From: CAIWHR01 sp963726775
Lineage (GTDB): Bacteria; Pseudomonadota; Gammaproteobacteria; Burkholderiales; Casimicrobiaceae
DNA: 64,000 bases
Reading direction: 5' to 3'
Assembly: GCA_963726775.1 (NCBI GenBank)
Contig: CAVSDL010000007.1
Span: 1-64,000 of the forward strand
The position numbers and the translations under genes are program-made. Shown here one piece after another: positions 8,498 through 17,868 of the stretch. Under the pieces are notes generated by a model that saw only the letters and a program-made list of their open reading frames with translations, made no database searches and was not told the DNA's origin. Within the stretch, counting starts at the first letter, position 1. Each line of letters opens with the position of its first letter.

Positions 8498-10225
8498 CTA
8501 TCGATCTCTTACTCGCGCCTCGTTCGCCCGCAGCCACTGCTCGAGCATGACCAGAATCCACACCATTTCCCCGTAGTACGTCGGATGCTGGGACAGGTGT
8601 TTCGTTCTCAGCGCGTCGACAAATTTGCGTCGGACGTAGCCTCGCGCGCCGAGCGAATGAAGCGACTCGAAAGCAAGCTCCTGCAATCCGGCATGCGTCG
8701 TCAACCACACGCCGAACGGCAGGCCGAATCCGTGCTTCGTCTTGGTGATCGTTGCATCGGGGAGGAATCCACGTAGTGCCTCCTTGAAAAACCAGCGTAG
8801 TTGACCTCCCTTGAGCTTGAACGAAGGCTTGAGCCGCAGCGAAAAATCGACCAGCCGGTCGTCCAGCAGCGGGAACCCGACCGCTACGCCGGCGAGATTT
8901 GCGGCGCCGACCACCTTGGGCAGATCGTTGTCGGCCAGCGTGTACTTCCAGTCGAACGCCAGCATCCTGTTGACGAGCGACCCGGCGTTGCAGGCCGCGT
9001 ACGCGGCACGCTGCTGGCGCAACGGCTCGTCGGTGTCGACGTTCGCCAGGAACTCGGCATCGAAAACTTCGCCGGCGCCGATTCGTGCCAGCAGGTTGTA
9101 GCTCTGCAGGCGATCGGGCATCGGCACGCGCGCCTGCTGGACGTAGCTGACGGCCTTCGCGAAGCCCGGGATCCGCGCGAGCCCCGGCCACCCCAGCAGC
9201 GCGGGCTCGAGCAGCGATCGGCGCAGGAGCTCCGGGCATTGGTCGTAGAACGCGAAGACGCGCTGCCGGGCGTAGCGCGTGTTGCCGCCGAACAATTCGT
9301 CGCCGCCGTCCCCGGCAAGCATCCGGTCGATGCCCGCCTCCCGGGCCATTCGCGCGCAGTAGAACGCAGGCGCCACCGACGAATTGCCGAAGGGCTGGTC
9401 GTACGCCGCCGCGATCGTCGGGATGCTCCGGACGAGATCGTCCGGCGTCACGTAGTACTCGTGATGGTCGGCCTTGAAATGCCGCGCGGCGATGCGCGCG
9501 TACTCCATTTCGTCGTAGCCCTTGGCGTCGAAGCCGATGGAGAACGTCGGCGGCGGTTCGCCGGTGACGCGGCCGAGCATGCCCGCGACGGTGGAGCTGT
9601 CGGTTCCCCCGCTCAGGAAGCAGCCGACACGCCCGCCCTGCACCTGAGCCGCTACCGAGTCCTGCAACAGTGCACGGAATTCGTCGCGCAATTGCTCGAA
9701 CGATTCGGTGCGCGCCTCTTCGAAGACGGGGTTCCACCAGCGCGCCGACCGTGAGCGCTGCCCTTGTCGAACAGTGCGCAGTGGCCCGCGGGCAGCCGGT
9801 GCGTGCCCTTGAAGATCGTGCGCGGCGCCGGGATGACGTGAAAGTACAAATAGTCGAACAGTGCCTGCGGATCGATCGCCGCCGATGCGTCCGCGACCTC
9901 GCCCGCGCGATTGCCGAAGCGCAATCTGATCGCCGTCCACCCGATAGCAGAGCGAATGCGTCGCGAAGCGGTCGACAGCGAGCAACACGCGGCCCGCATC
10001 GTCGCGGACGGCGACCGCGAAATCACCGTGCGCCTGCGCAGGGGCCTCGACGCCGTAGCGCGCGAACGCCGCCATCCACGCCGCGGCTCGCCCATCGCGG
10101 TCGGCAATGGCGGCGAGATCGGCATCCGCGAACGTGGGGTTGCCGACGCAGGTGGCGCCCGCACTCGTCAACGGGCCAGCCAGCAGTTCCTGCGGCGCCG
10201 CGGTCCCACCTGAGCGGGCGGTCAT
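8498..10225 (-). CDS. Asparagine-synthase-related amidotransferase of the XrtA-linked module (frameshifted)
   Basis: The C-terminal ATP-pyrophosphatase domain is clear: GCFLSGGTDSSTVAGML (PP-loop SGGxDS), TFSIGFDAKGYDEMEYAR and DRMLAGDGGDELFGGNTRY. The N-terminal NTN-like part reads HGDFAVAVRDDAGRVLLAVDRF, shifts frame near 9920 into EVADASAAIDPQALFDYLY and RTIFKGTHRLPAGHCALF, and returns near 9750. ATG at 10225 was chosen because it opens the conserved part. No Cys follows the initiator Met, although glutamine-using enzymes need Cys2. It sits downstream of the PLP decarboxylase and AMP ligase. Amide-bond formation on a carrier-bound or sugar substrate is inferred. Confidence 0.8.
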   Translation of the reverse strand: MTARSGGTAAPQELLAGPLTSAGATCVGNPTFADADLAAIADRDGRAAAWMAAFARYGVEAPAQAHGDFAVAVRDDAGRVLLAVDRFATHSLCYRVDGDQIALRQSRGRGRGRIGGDRSAGTVRLFVLSRHPGAAHDLQGHAPAARGPLRTVRQGQRSRSARWWNPVFEEARTESFEQLRDEFRALLQDSVAAQVQGGRVGCFLSGGTDSSTVAGMLGRVTGEPPPTFSIGFDAKGYDEMEYARIAARHFKADHHEYYVTPDDLVRSIPTIAAAYDQPFGNSSVAPAFYCARMAREAGIDRMLAGDGGDELFGGNTRYARQRVFAFYDQCPELLRRSLLEPALLGWPGLARIPGFAKAVSYVQQARVPMPDRLQSYNLLARIGAGEVFDAEFLANVDTDEPLRQQRAAYAACNAGSLVNRMLAFDWKYTLADNDLPKVVGAANLAGVAVGFPLLDDRLVDFSLRLKPSFKLKGGQLRWFFKEALRGFLPDATITKTKHGFGLPFGVWLTTHAGLQELAFESLHSLGARGYVRRKFVDALRTKHLSQHPTYYGEMVWILVMLEQWLRANEARVRDR

Positions 10226-10314
10226 CGCGTTTCGCGGCAAGCAGCGCAGACGGCGATCGGACAGCCGCCGTGCGCGATGGCGTGGAGGTGGTGGCATCCG
10301 TGTTTGCGGCCGCA

Positions 10315-11544
10315 TCACACCAGAACTTCGAGAGCCGGGGGATGGCTCAGAAAGGCCTGCGGGCTCGCGGTCATGCCATACGCTCCCGACTGGAACACCA
10401 CGACGAGATCGCCCGGATGCGCCTCGGCGAGGTCCATCTGGTCGGCGAGCAGATCGAGCGGCGTGCACAGCGGGCCGACGACGGACGCCATCTCGCGCGT
10501 CGTCCCGCGACCCTGTTGCCGATGACGACCGGATAGTTCTTGCGGATCACCTGGCCGAAGTTGCCGGACGCCGCCAGATGATGGTGCAGGCCGCCGTCGG
10601 TGACGAGGAACACGTGGCCGCGCGAGACCTTGCGGTCGACGACGCGACAGACGTAGATGCCCGCCTCGCCGACCAGGTAGCGGCCGAGCTCGATCAGCAG
10701 CTGGGCGTGCGGCAGGGCGGCCTCCGCGCGTTGCACGATGTCGCGCAGATTGTCGCCGATCGGCGCCAGGTCGAGCGGCTGCTCGCCCGGGAAAGTACGG
10801 GATGCCGAAGCCGCCGCCGATGTTGAGCACGCGCACCGGCGACGGCGCGGATGCGGCCAGGCGGATCGCGAGCTCGAGCGTCTTCTGCTGCGCATCGCAG
10901 ATCGCTTCCGCCTTCAGGTTCTGCGAGCCGCTGAAGATGTGAAAGCCTTCGAAGCCGAGCCCGAGCCGGCCGATCTCGCGCAGCAGATCGGGCACGGCCT
11001 CGGCGTCGACGCCGAATTGCTTCGGCCCGCCGCCCATCTTCATGCCGGAGGACTTGAGCTCGAAATCGGGATTGACGCGAACCGCGACGCGCGCCGGCAG
11101 GTTCGCCGCGCGCGCGAGGCGCGCCACCGCTTCGACCTCGCGCGGCGATTCGACGTTGAGCAGAATGCCGGCTGCGATGGCCTGCGCAAGTTCGGCCTCG
11201 CTCTTGCCGGGGCCGGCGAAGCTGATCTCCGCCGGTTTCATGCCGGTGTCGAGCGCCAACGTGAGCTCGCCGCCGGACGCGACGTCGATCCCGTCGACCA
11301 GGCGCGCCAGGTGGCCCACGAGCGCGGGCATCGGGTTGGCCTTCATCGCGTAGTGCAGCTTGATCGCGGACGGCAGATTGCTCCGCAACAGCGCGACACG
11401 CTCGGTCAGCAGGCGCCGGTCGTAGGCGTAGAACGGTGTGCGCCCGACGCGCTCGGCAAGGTGCGTGAGCGGCAAGTTGCCGACGATGAGGCAATCGTCG
11501 ACCACCGGCCACTGCGTCATCGGGGCGTGCCTGGGGAGGCTCAT
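10315..11544 (-). CDS. Pyridoxal-dependent decarboxylase, exosortase A system-associated (frameshifted)
   Basis: Fold-type III PLP decarboxylase related to LysA and ornithine decarboxylases. The Schiff-base lysine is in LHYAMKANP (Lys68 from ATG 11544), followed by DVASGGELTLAL, FHIFSGSQN and the phosphate-binding VLNIGGGFGIPYF. A shift near 10790 continues into IELGRYLVGEAGIYVCRVVD and VTDGGLHHHLA; another near 10510 restores DLVVVFQSGAYGMTASP. The start is within about 20 bases of the ligase stop, indicating an operon. It should convert an amino acid to an amine; the substrate is unknown. The neighbours match the decarboxylase set known to accompany XrtA. Confidence 0.85.
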   Translation of the reverse strand: MSLPRHAPMTQWPVVDDCLIVGNLPLTHLAERVGRTPFYAYDRRLLTERVALLRSNLPSAIKLHYAMKANPMPALVGHLARLVDGIDVASGGELTLALDTGMKPAEISFAGPGKSEAELAQAIAAGILLNVESPREVEAVARLARAANLPARVAVRVNPDFELKSSGMKMGGGPKQFGVDAEAVPDLLREIGRLGLGFEGFHIFSGSQNLKAEAICDAQQKTLELAIRLAASAPSPVRVLNIGGGFGIPYFPGRAAARPGADRRQSARHRATRGGRPAARPAADRARPLPGRRGGHLRLSRRRPQGLARPRVPRHRRRPAPSSGGVRQLRPGDPQELSGRHRQQGRGTTREMASVVGPLCTPLDLLADQMDLAEAHPGDLVVVFQSGAYGMTASPQAFLSHPPALEVLV

Positions 11545-11562
11545 CCGCTGTCTCGGTCCCAA

Positions 11563-13151
11563 TCAGCCTACAGCCGCGAAAAGATCGAGAAACTCAGCGC
11601 TCAACAGCTTGCGGTCGATCTTGCCGTTCGGATTGCGCGGCAGCGGGCCGGGGCGCACGTCGATGCGGCCGGCACCATGTAGGCCGGGCAGCCGGCTCTT
11701 GCACTCGGCGAGCAGTACCGCGTCGTCGAGATCGGCGCCCGGCTTCGGCGTGGCGACGACGACGATCGCCTGCCCGAGCGTCGGGTGCGGCACGCCGAAG
11801 GCCGCAACCTCGCCGACGAGCTGCGTGCCGTAGAGCACCTCCTCGATCTCGGTCGGGCTCACGCGATAGCCGGACGTCTTGATCATCTCGTCGCGCCGGC
11901 CGACGAAATAGAGGAATCCCTCCGCGTCCATGCGCACGGTGTCGCCCGAGAATACCGCGATCTCCGGCAGCACCAGGCCGGCCTCGCGTCCGGGCAGCGG
12001 CTTGAAGCGCTCGGCGGTCTTCTCGGCATCGTTCCAGTAGCCCATGCCGACCAGCGCGCCGCGATGCACGAGTTCGCCCGGTTCGTCGGGCGCGCACGGC
12101 GTGCCGTCGTCGCGCAGCACCAGGATCTCGGCGTTGGGGATCGCCTTGCCGATCGAATCCGGCCGCCGGTCGACTTCCTCGGGCGGCAGGTACGTCGAGC
12201 GGAAGGCCTCGGTCAGCCCGTACATCAGGTAGGGCTTGGTCCTGCGGCAATCTCGCCGCGCAGCGCCGTCAGCGTCTGCAGCGGCATGCGTCCGCCGGTG
12301 TTGGCGAAGTAGCGCAGGTGATCGGCAATCGACGCCGGCCAGTTGAGCTGCGCGAGCTGGATGTACAGCGGCGGCACCGCGGTGAGGCCCGTGACGCGCT
12401 CCTTCACCAGCGCGTTGATCACGTCGCGCGGCAGCAGATAGTTGAGCAGCACGACGCGCGCGCCCGCGTGGAACGCCGTCGTGAGCTGGCTGAAGCCGGC
12501 GTCGAAGGACAGCGGCAGCGCGGCGAGCAGCGTGTCGTCGGCGTTGTTCTCGAGGTAGGTCGCGACGCTCTTCGCGCCCGCGACCATGTTGCGATGCGAC
12601 AGCACGACGCCCTTCGGCTTGCCGGTGCTGCCGGACGTGTAGAGGATCGCGGCCATGTCGGCGTCGATCACGCGATGACCCGGGCGAGGCGGCGCGGCGA
12701 GCACGTCCGCCCAGCGATGGATCGGCAACGCAGCGGACGGCGCGACCGCGAAATTCGACACGATGACGACATGCCGGAGGTCGGGACATGCGGCCAGCGA
12801 GTCCACAAGCGAGCGACCAGCGCTCCTGCGACGTGACGAGGACGCGCACATTGCAGTCGCGCAGGATGTAGGCGACCTGCTCGGGTTTCAGCAGCGGATT
12901 GATCGGCACGAACACGCCGCCGGCGGCCGTGGCGCCGAACGCGGCGATGACCGTTTCCGGACGCTTGTCGAGATAGATGCCGACGCGCTCGGAGCGGGCG
13001 AGGCCGAGCGCGACCATGCCGGCAGCAAAGGCATCGACGTCGCGAACCAGGGTCCGTAGTCGAGCGTCTCGGTGCCAGACGTCAGTGCCTCCGCTTCGGG
13101 AGCGCGGAGAGCGACGCAACGAGCTAATTCATGCAGAAGCGCTTCGGTCAT
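11563..13151 (-). CDS. AMP-forming acyl-CoA ligase, exosortase A system-associated (frameshifted)
   Basis: ANL-superfamily adenylating enzyme. ATG at 13151 (MTEALLHELARCVALRAPEA). The adenylate-forming motif AAILYTSGSTGKPKGVVLSH is present, then MYGLTEAFRSTYL, GDTVRMDAEGFLYFVGRRDE and the hinge and lysine region TSGYRVSPTEIEEVL with NPNGKIDRKLL near the C-terminus. At least four shifts (near 13070, 12840, 12235 and 11680) split it; all pieces are collinear. Expected length about 525 residues. It should activate a carboxylic acid as acyl-AMP and load CoA or the acyl carrier protein encoded at 15.9 kb. The carrier partner is inferred from context. Confidence 0.85.
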
Positions 13152-13249
13152 TCTCGCGTGTTAGGCAGTGGGCAGAGACCGCCCGATCCGGCCACCGGTC
13201 GCAACCGAACCATAGTGTACCCACGTCCTGGTTGATTCGGGATCGCCCG

Positions 13250-14325
13250 CTACGGCGTTGATGCCGGAGAATCGACTTCGGACGTGGCAGTCTTCGCGTC
13301 CGATCTGATAGCCCCCAACGCGCGACGCATTGTCTTGAGCCATGGCCAGCGGTGAAAGTTGACGTGGTAAAGCGTGCGTACTTCGTCAGTCCAGCGCAAA
13401 TGCCACTCCATCAACTTGCCGAAGAATTCGATGCGTTTGACACGGCCCTCATCGAATAGCGTCCGGAATATTCGTATCGCATCAGGAACGCAGGGGATAT
13501 TGCCCTATAGGATTCATCGTACGCGGTCTTCAGAATCACGAGCATTCCGGAATTTTCCACACACAAATCCATGGCGACGACCTTGTCATCGAACCAGTAG
13601 CGATAGACGCGGCCGGAACCCGTTTCGCAATACGCCTCCAGCATCTTGCGGTAGAACGCTCCCTGCACGTTCTGCACGTTCACCGCAGTGCCCTCCTTTG
13701 CCTTCCAGCCTGCGCTTTCGAGGCGTCCGTAATCGGCAATCGCGCTGCCTATTTCCTCGGGCGATCGGATTACATCGAGCCTTGTCGATACCCCGTCCTG
13801 GGCAAGTTTGGCGACCTGACGCTTGACGTTATGGCGCAGGTTTTTTCCGCGCGCCGCCCAGTAGTCGTCGAATGTGCCGGATACCGTCACGTGCGCCGTC
13901 CGGATGTAATCGAGCGTCGCCACCCTCGACGAATCCGGTGAGCGACGGGCAATTCGGGGATCTTGCTGGGTGATGCCCACGGCGAGCGCCAAGCCCGGCA
14001 ACGCCCCGGGGAGACCGGTGAGAATGGAATCGAACGTTTCGTCTTGTCGAATCAGGAACGCGCCCAACGGGAGCTGGGAGGGCTGGAACGTCGTCCACAT
14101 CCCGTAGCGCGTCCGTGTGAACAATCCCATCGCTCTTGGTACCCGCTCCGAGCCGCATACCGCCAGGAATTCACGGCCGTTGCCGAACTCGCTCAGGGCG
14201 AGACGCAGAAATTCCGAGCGCAGAAACGGGAGGCTGCCCGATTCGTGATTGAGCGCGTCCCATGGCGCAATGAATTCGCCGAACTCGTGAATCGGATACA
14301 CACGCCAGCGCGAGTCATTTCCCAT
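13250..14325 (-). CDS. FemAB-like GNAT transferase, PEP-CTERM/XrtA-associated (frameshifted)
   Basis: From ATG 14325 the protein starts MGNDSRWRVYPIHEFGEFI and carries the FemAB/GNAT-type core (YWAARGKNLRHNVKRQVAKL, EGTAVNVQNVQGAFYRKMLE, VYRYWFDDKVVAMDLCV, ILKTAYDESYRAISPAFLM). A one-base shift near 13475 restores LFDEGRVKRIEFFGKLMEWH and the conserved tail WTDEVRTLYHVNFHRWPWL, ending at 13250-13252. FemAB-like enzymes transfer aminoacyl or acyl groups to amines. In this setting the donor could be the carrier-bound product of the ligase. It starts about 26 bases after the aminotransferase stop, so the two are probably co-transcribed. Confidence 0.8.
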
Positions 14326-14351
14326 GGAGCCGCTCAACGGGACGGAACTGT

Positions 14352-15548
14352 TCAAGGCCCATCCTCGGCAAATATGGCGCGCAGCGTAGTCGCCATCCGA
14401 TCGAGATCGTCGAGGCCGAGATCCTGGTGGCAACCCAGTTGGAACACATGGTCGGCCCAGACCGGACCACAGTCACCCGGAAACTTGGGCGAAGTCGGCC
14501 AAACGTCGTCCCAACGGAAGACCGGCACACCCGCCCCGCGGACGCGTTGGTAGCTTAGTTCGGGCCTTTCGACCCAGAATGGCAGGACGTAGGGAACCGC
14601 ATCCTCCGGCAATGCCGGCCAAAGCACGCGCGTGCCCGGAATGTCGGCAAGTTGCTCGGCCAGATGACGGTAGTTGCGCCGGCGCAGCGTGACGATGCGG
14701 TCGCGCCTTGCGACGCGCGCGGTCCATGACGACCACCGCGACGTTCGGCGCCACACCGTCGAACGAGTCGAATAGTCGTCCAGCTTCGCTCCATCCGATG
14801 ATCCGGCTGCCTCAGGACCGGGCTCGCCCTAGGTCGGCCCTGGGATTTTGCGGCATGCGTTCGCAAGCGCAAAAATCGCGACCAAAATCCGATTGATGCC
14901 GGGGAATCGCTCGTAAGTCGCGCCGGTCTCGATGGCGTTCGCCGCGCTCTTGAGTTCGTCGGTCAACGATCGAGCATTCAACGCCCCTTCGTCGATCGAC
15001 CGGCGCCAGGATGCTAGGCAACCGCCATCGGTCACGGGCAGGAATTTTGTCAGGCTCGCGATCGAGTAATCGCCCCAGCTACCCATGGGTCGACCATCCG
15101 CGAGCCCAAACATCGCGTGAGCACAGTCTTCGATGAGCGCGATCGAATGTTCGTCACAAAAGCGGCGGATCGTCGCCATCGGCTGCGGCAGTCCAAAATA
15201 GTGGGCGGCGATCATTGCGCGAACCCTGGACAAATCCTGGGTCGCGATAAGGTCAAGTCGCGGAGTTCCGGCATCATCGATGGAAAAGAAATGCGGCTCG
15301 GCGCCCAAAGCGACGACCGGTGTGATCATCGTGCGGCAGTGGTAGGTCGGCACCAGCACTCGGTCGCCCGCACCGACACCCAGACCGCGCAGCGCAAGCA
15401 GGATCGCGGCGCGACCACTGCTCGTGAGCATCACGTTCGGCGCATCGAGAGAGCACGGGGTCGGCGCGTGGCGGCCACCCGAGAAGACGGCCCAGCCGAA
15501 GACGGGCAATCGGGGCAGCCTCAAGGCGCGGGATTGGGATGTAGCCAC
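14352..15548 (-). CDS. DegT/DnrJ/EryC1/StrS-type aminotransferase (frameshifted)
   Basis: Fold-type I PLP enzyme. Visible are VMLTSSGRAAILLALRGLG, GDRVLVPTYHCRTMITPVVA, LIEDCAHAMFGLADGRPMG and the internal-aldimine lysine in YSIASLTKFLPVTDGGCLA. After shifts near 14830 and 14710 the C-terminal part reads IVTLRRRNYRHLAEQLADIP and VPVFRWDDVWPTSPKFPGD, stopping at 14352. GTG at 15548 (VATSQSRALRLPRLPVFGW) fits the start of family members; ATG at 15740 in the same frame is less likely. Such enzymes transaminate keto-sugars or related carbonyls. It is transcribed away from the ACP gene. Confidence 0.75.
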
Positions 15549-15874
15549 GTGGGCACAAGAGCAGCTTGGCGGCGTCCAGAATCGTGTCCGCTGGGCGCCA
15601 TGGCCCGAAGCTTCGGCGACGCGTGACGGACGCTTCGAATCGAACCGTACATGGGCTGGCGCCGTGATGTCGGGCGCTGTCGGGAGGTGTCGGCAATTCG
15701 GCGTCGCCTTTCTGAAGCGGCGCATCGCACGTTGTGGCACGTCGACCCGCTTGGTCTGGATATACTAACAAAAATCCGGAACCCATCCTTTGAGCCAAGA
15801 TGTGTCCGCTCGGGCACCAATGCGCGAGCGGTCATGTTGAGTGGCATTCTGTGGTGGACACGAAGGGAAGCGAT
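15549..15874. promoter_or_regulatory. Divergent promoter region of the XrtA-linked chemistry module
   Basis: About 325 bases separate the leftward aminotransferase from the rightward acyl carrier protein gene, so promoters for both halves must lie here. AT-rich TGGATATACTAAC at about 15755-15768 is a plausible -10 area for the rightward unit, without a clear -35 partner. I make no firm promoter call. Confidence 0.4.
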
Positions 15875-16126
15875 TTGGACGTGCAGCGGGAAGTCCTCGC
15901 TGTTCTTGATCGAGCGCTCGATCTCAAGCGACTGGCGGTGCCTCTCGATTTGCGCTCGCCGTTGCTGGGAGCGATTCCCGAGCTCGATTCGATGGCGGTA
16001 GTGACCGTGATCACGACGCTCGAAGAACATTTCGGCATCGTCGTCGAGGACGACGAAATCGACGGCTCGACATTCGCGACCGTCGGGTCTCTCGTCGAAT
16101 TCGTCAAATCCAAAATCGGCGCCTGA
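15875..16126 (+). CDS. Acyl carrier protein (83 aa)
   Basis: Small acidic protein with the phosphopantetheine site ELDSMAV (Ser39 counting from TTG 15875), then HFGIVVEDDEIDG and a helical C-terminus ending KSKIGA. The length (83 residues) is normal for a free carrier protein. TTG 15875 is preferred because GAAGGGA lies 7 bases upstream; in-frame GTG codons at 15851 and 15881 are alternatives. It is followed within 14 bases by hydrolase 2. It probably carries the acyl group activated by the AMP ligase encoded on the opposite strand. It would need a 4'-phosphopantetheinyl transferase, not seen in the window. Confidence 0.85.
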   Translation: MDVQREVLAVLDRALDLKRLAVPLDLRSPLLGAIPELDSMAVVTVITTLEEHFGIVVEDDEIDGSTFATVGSLVEFVKSKIGA

Positions 16127-16139
16127 CGGCGAAATCGCG

Positions 16140-16961
16140 GTGTCGCGCCCCGAAGCCTTTTTCCTGCCGCTGGAAAACGGCGATCGCTTTTGCCTGCTCC
16201 ATGTCGCACGAGACGCGGCGGCGCGGCGCGGCGCGATGCTCTACGTCGCTCCGTTCGCGGAGGAAATGAACAAGTCGCGGCGGATGGCGGCGCTGCAGTC
16301 GCGTGCGCTCGCGGCGGCGGGCTGGACGGTATTGCAGATGGACCTCTTCGGCTGCGGGGACAGCGAGGGTGAATTCGGTGACGCCGATTGGCTCCAATGG
16401 GTGAGCGATGTCCGCGCGGCTGCCGGCTGGCTGCGCACGCAGACCGGCTGCGCGCCGTCGCTCTGGGGGTTGCGCACGGGATGCCTGCTCGCGGCACAGG
16501 CGGCCCGGACGTTCGAGCCTGCGCCCGACTTGTTGTACTGGCAGCCGGTGATCTCCGGCCGGCAGTTCCTGCAGCAGTTCCTGCGCCTCAAGCTCGCCGG
16601 CCAGCTCGTCGGCGGGGAATCCGGCGAACGAACCGGGACGCAGGAAATGCGCGAGCGCCTGCTGGCCGGTGAAGCGATCGAGATTGCGGGTTACGCGCTG
16701 TCCCCCGGCCTGGCCTCGGGACTCGACGCCGCGGAACTCCCGCCACCGGCGGCGCCCTCTCGCGTTGCGTGGCTGGAAGTCGGCGTGGCTGCCCAGGCGA
16801 CGCCGGCGGCGCGCAGCCGCATCGACGCCTGGCGGGCGGCCGGATGCCGAGTCGACGCCCGCGCGATCGAAGGCGCCGCGTTCTGGCAGACGCTGGAGGT
16901 CACGGAGTGTCCGGCGCTCATCGACGCCACGTTGGCCGCCGTAGCGGAGTGGGGTTCGTGA
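16140..16961 (+). CDS. Alpha/beta hydrolase, exosortase A system-associated hydrolase 2
   Basis: 273 residues from GTG 16140. Alpha/beta-hydrolase features: RRGAMLYVAPFAEEMNKSRR, LQMDLFGCGDSEGEFGDADW and a nucleophile-elbow position SLWGLRTGCLLA. The elbow reads Gly110-Leu-Arg112-Thr-Gly114, so the usual Ser or Cys nucleophile is not at its canonical place. Family members occur with XrtA-type EPS loci. It follows the ACP gene directly and is followed by hydrolase 1, with a repeat element in the 37-base gap. It may be a thioesterase-like partner or a non-catalytic subunit; the function is unknown. Confidence 0.85.
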   Translation: MSRPEAFFLPLENGDRFCLLHVARDAAARRGAMLYVAPFAEEMNKSRRMAALQSRALAAAGWTVLQMDLFGCGDSEGEFGDADWLQWVSDVRAAAGWLRTQTGCAPSLWGLRTGCLLAAQAARTFEPAPDLLYWQPVISGRQFLQQFLRLKLAGQLVGGESGERTGTQEMRERLLAGEAIEIAGYALSPGLASGLDAAELPPPAAPSRVAWLEVGVAAQATPAARSRIDAWRAAGCRVDARAIEGAAFWQTLEVTECPALIDATLAAVAEWGS

Positions 16962-16963
16962 GC

Positions 16964-16996
16964 GCAGCGGCGGCAGCCGCAAGCGTGGGGGCACAC
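16964..16996 (+). repeat. REP-like repeat, copy A
   Basis: GC-rich element ending in CCGCAAGCGTGGGGGCACAC, two bases before the ATG of hydrolase 1. The same core recurs at 27456-27475 and 27632-27669. It resembles an intergenic repeat that I recall as common in Burkholderiales-like genomes. Confidence 0.75.
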
Positions 16997-16998
16997 CG

Positions 16999-17868
16999 AT
17001 GAGCTTTACGGAGCGGGCGGTGGTGTTCGACTGCGAAGGCGAGCAGCTCGTCGGCATCGTCGCGGCGCCGGCGTCTCCGAACAGGGTCGGAGTGCTGATT
17101 GTGGTCGGCGGGCCCCAATACCGCGTGGGCAGCCATCGCCAGTTCGTGCTGCTCGCCCGATCGCTCGCGGTGCAGAATGTCGCCACCCTGCGCTTCGATT
17201 ATCGGGGCATGGGCGACGCCACGGGACCGATGCGCTCCTTCGACGAAGTCGGTCCGGACATCGCCGCCGCGATCGATGCGATGTGCACGACCTGCACCGG
17301 CGTCGAACAGGTGGTGCTGTGGGGCCTGTGCGATGCGGCGTCCTGCGCGCTGACGTACTGGCAGTCCACGCGCGACGCGCGGATCGCGGGGATGGTCCTG
17401 CTGAATCCCTGGGTGCGCTCGGAGGCGGGCATCGCCCGTGCCCGCGTCAAGCATTATTACGGCAGGCGCCTGCTCGAGCGGGAATTCTGGATCCGATTGC
17501 TTCGCGGCCGCGTCGACGTGGCCGGTTCGCTGCGCGAGTTCGCGCGCAACGTCCTGGCCGGACGCGCGCGGGGCGCAGGGCACGCATCGAACGCGGCCTC
17601 ACCGTTTCAGGATCGCATGGCGCACGGGCTGCGAACATTCGAGGGGCCGGTGCTGCTGATTCTGAGCGGACGCGATCTGACGGCCAGCGAGTTTCTGGAA
17701 TACACGCGAACGAATGCGCAGTGGACGGGCTTTCTCGATCGTCCTAACCTCGTCCACGATCACATGCGCGATGCCGATCACACATTTTCGTCGGCGCCCT
17801 GGCGCGCCGCGGTCGAAGCCCGCACGCTGCAATGGCTGCGCGAATCCTTGCTCGTGGCGCCGCGATGA
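16999..17868 (+). CDS. Alpha/beta hydrolase, exosortase A system-associated hydrolase 1
   Basis: 289 residues from ATG 16999. Sequence marks: VLIVVGGPQYRVGSHRQFVL, ATLRFDYRGMGDATGP and the elbow VVLWGLCDAASCALTY, where Cys111 occupies the nucleophile position. LLILSGRDLTASEF and DADHTFSSAPWR supply a possible Asp and His. So a Cys-Asp-His hydrolase or acyltransferase is plausible. The gene ends in an ATGA overlap with the next glycosyltransferase gene, implying translational coupling. The substrate is unknown; a thioester on the nearby carrier protein is an attractive guess. Confidence 0.87.
   Translation: MSFTERAVVFDCEGEQLVGIVAAPASPNRVGVLIVVGGPQYRVGSHRQFVLLARSLAVQNVATLRFDYRGMGDATGPMRSFDEVGPDIAAAIDAMCTTCTGVEQVVLWGLCDAASCALTYWQSTRDARIAGMVLLNPWVRSEAGIARARVKHYYGRRLLEREFWIRLLRGRVDVAGSLREFARNVLAGRARGAGHASNAASPFQDRMAHGLRTFEGPVLLILSGRDLTASEFLEYTRTNAQWTGFLDRPNLVHDHMRDADHTFSSAPWRAAVEARTLQWLRESLLVAPR

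Noticed and set aside
15735..15750. TGGCAC...CGC as a sigma-54 promoter for the ACP operon
   Set aside because: The spacing is GG-N11-GC, one base too long, and the -12 element is poor.
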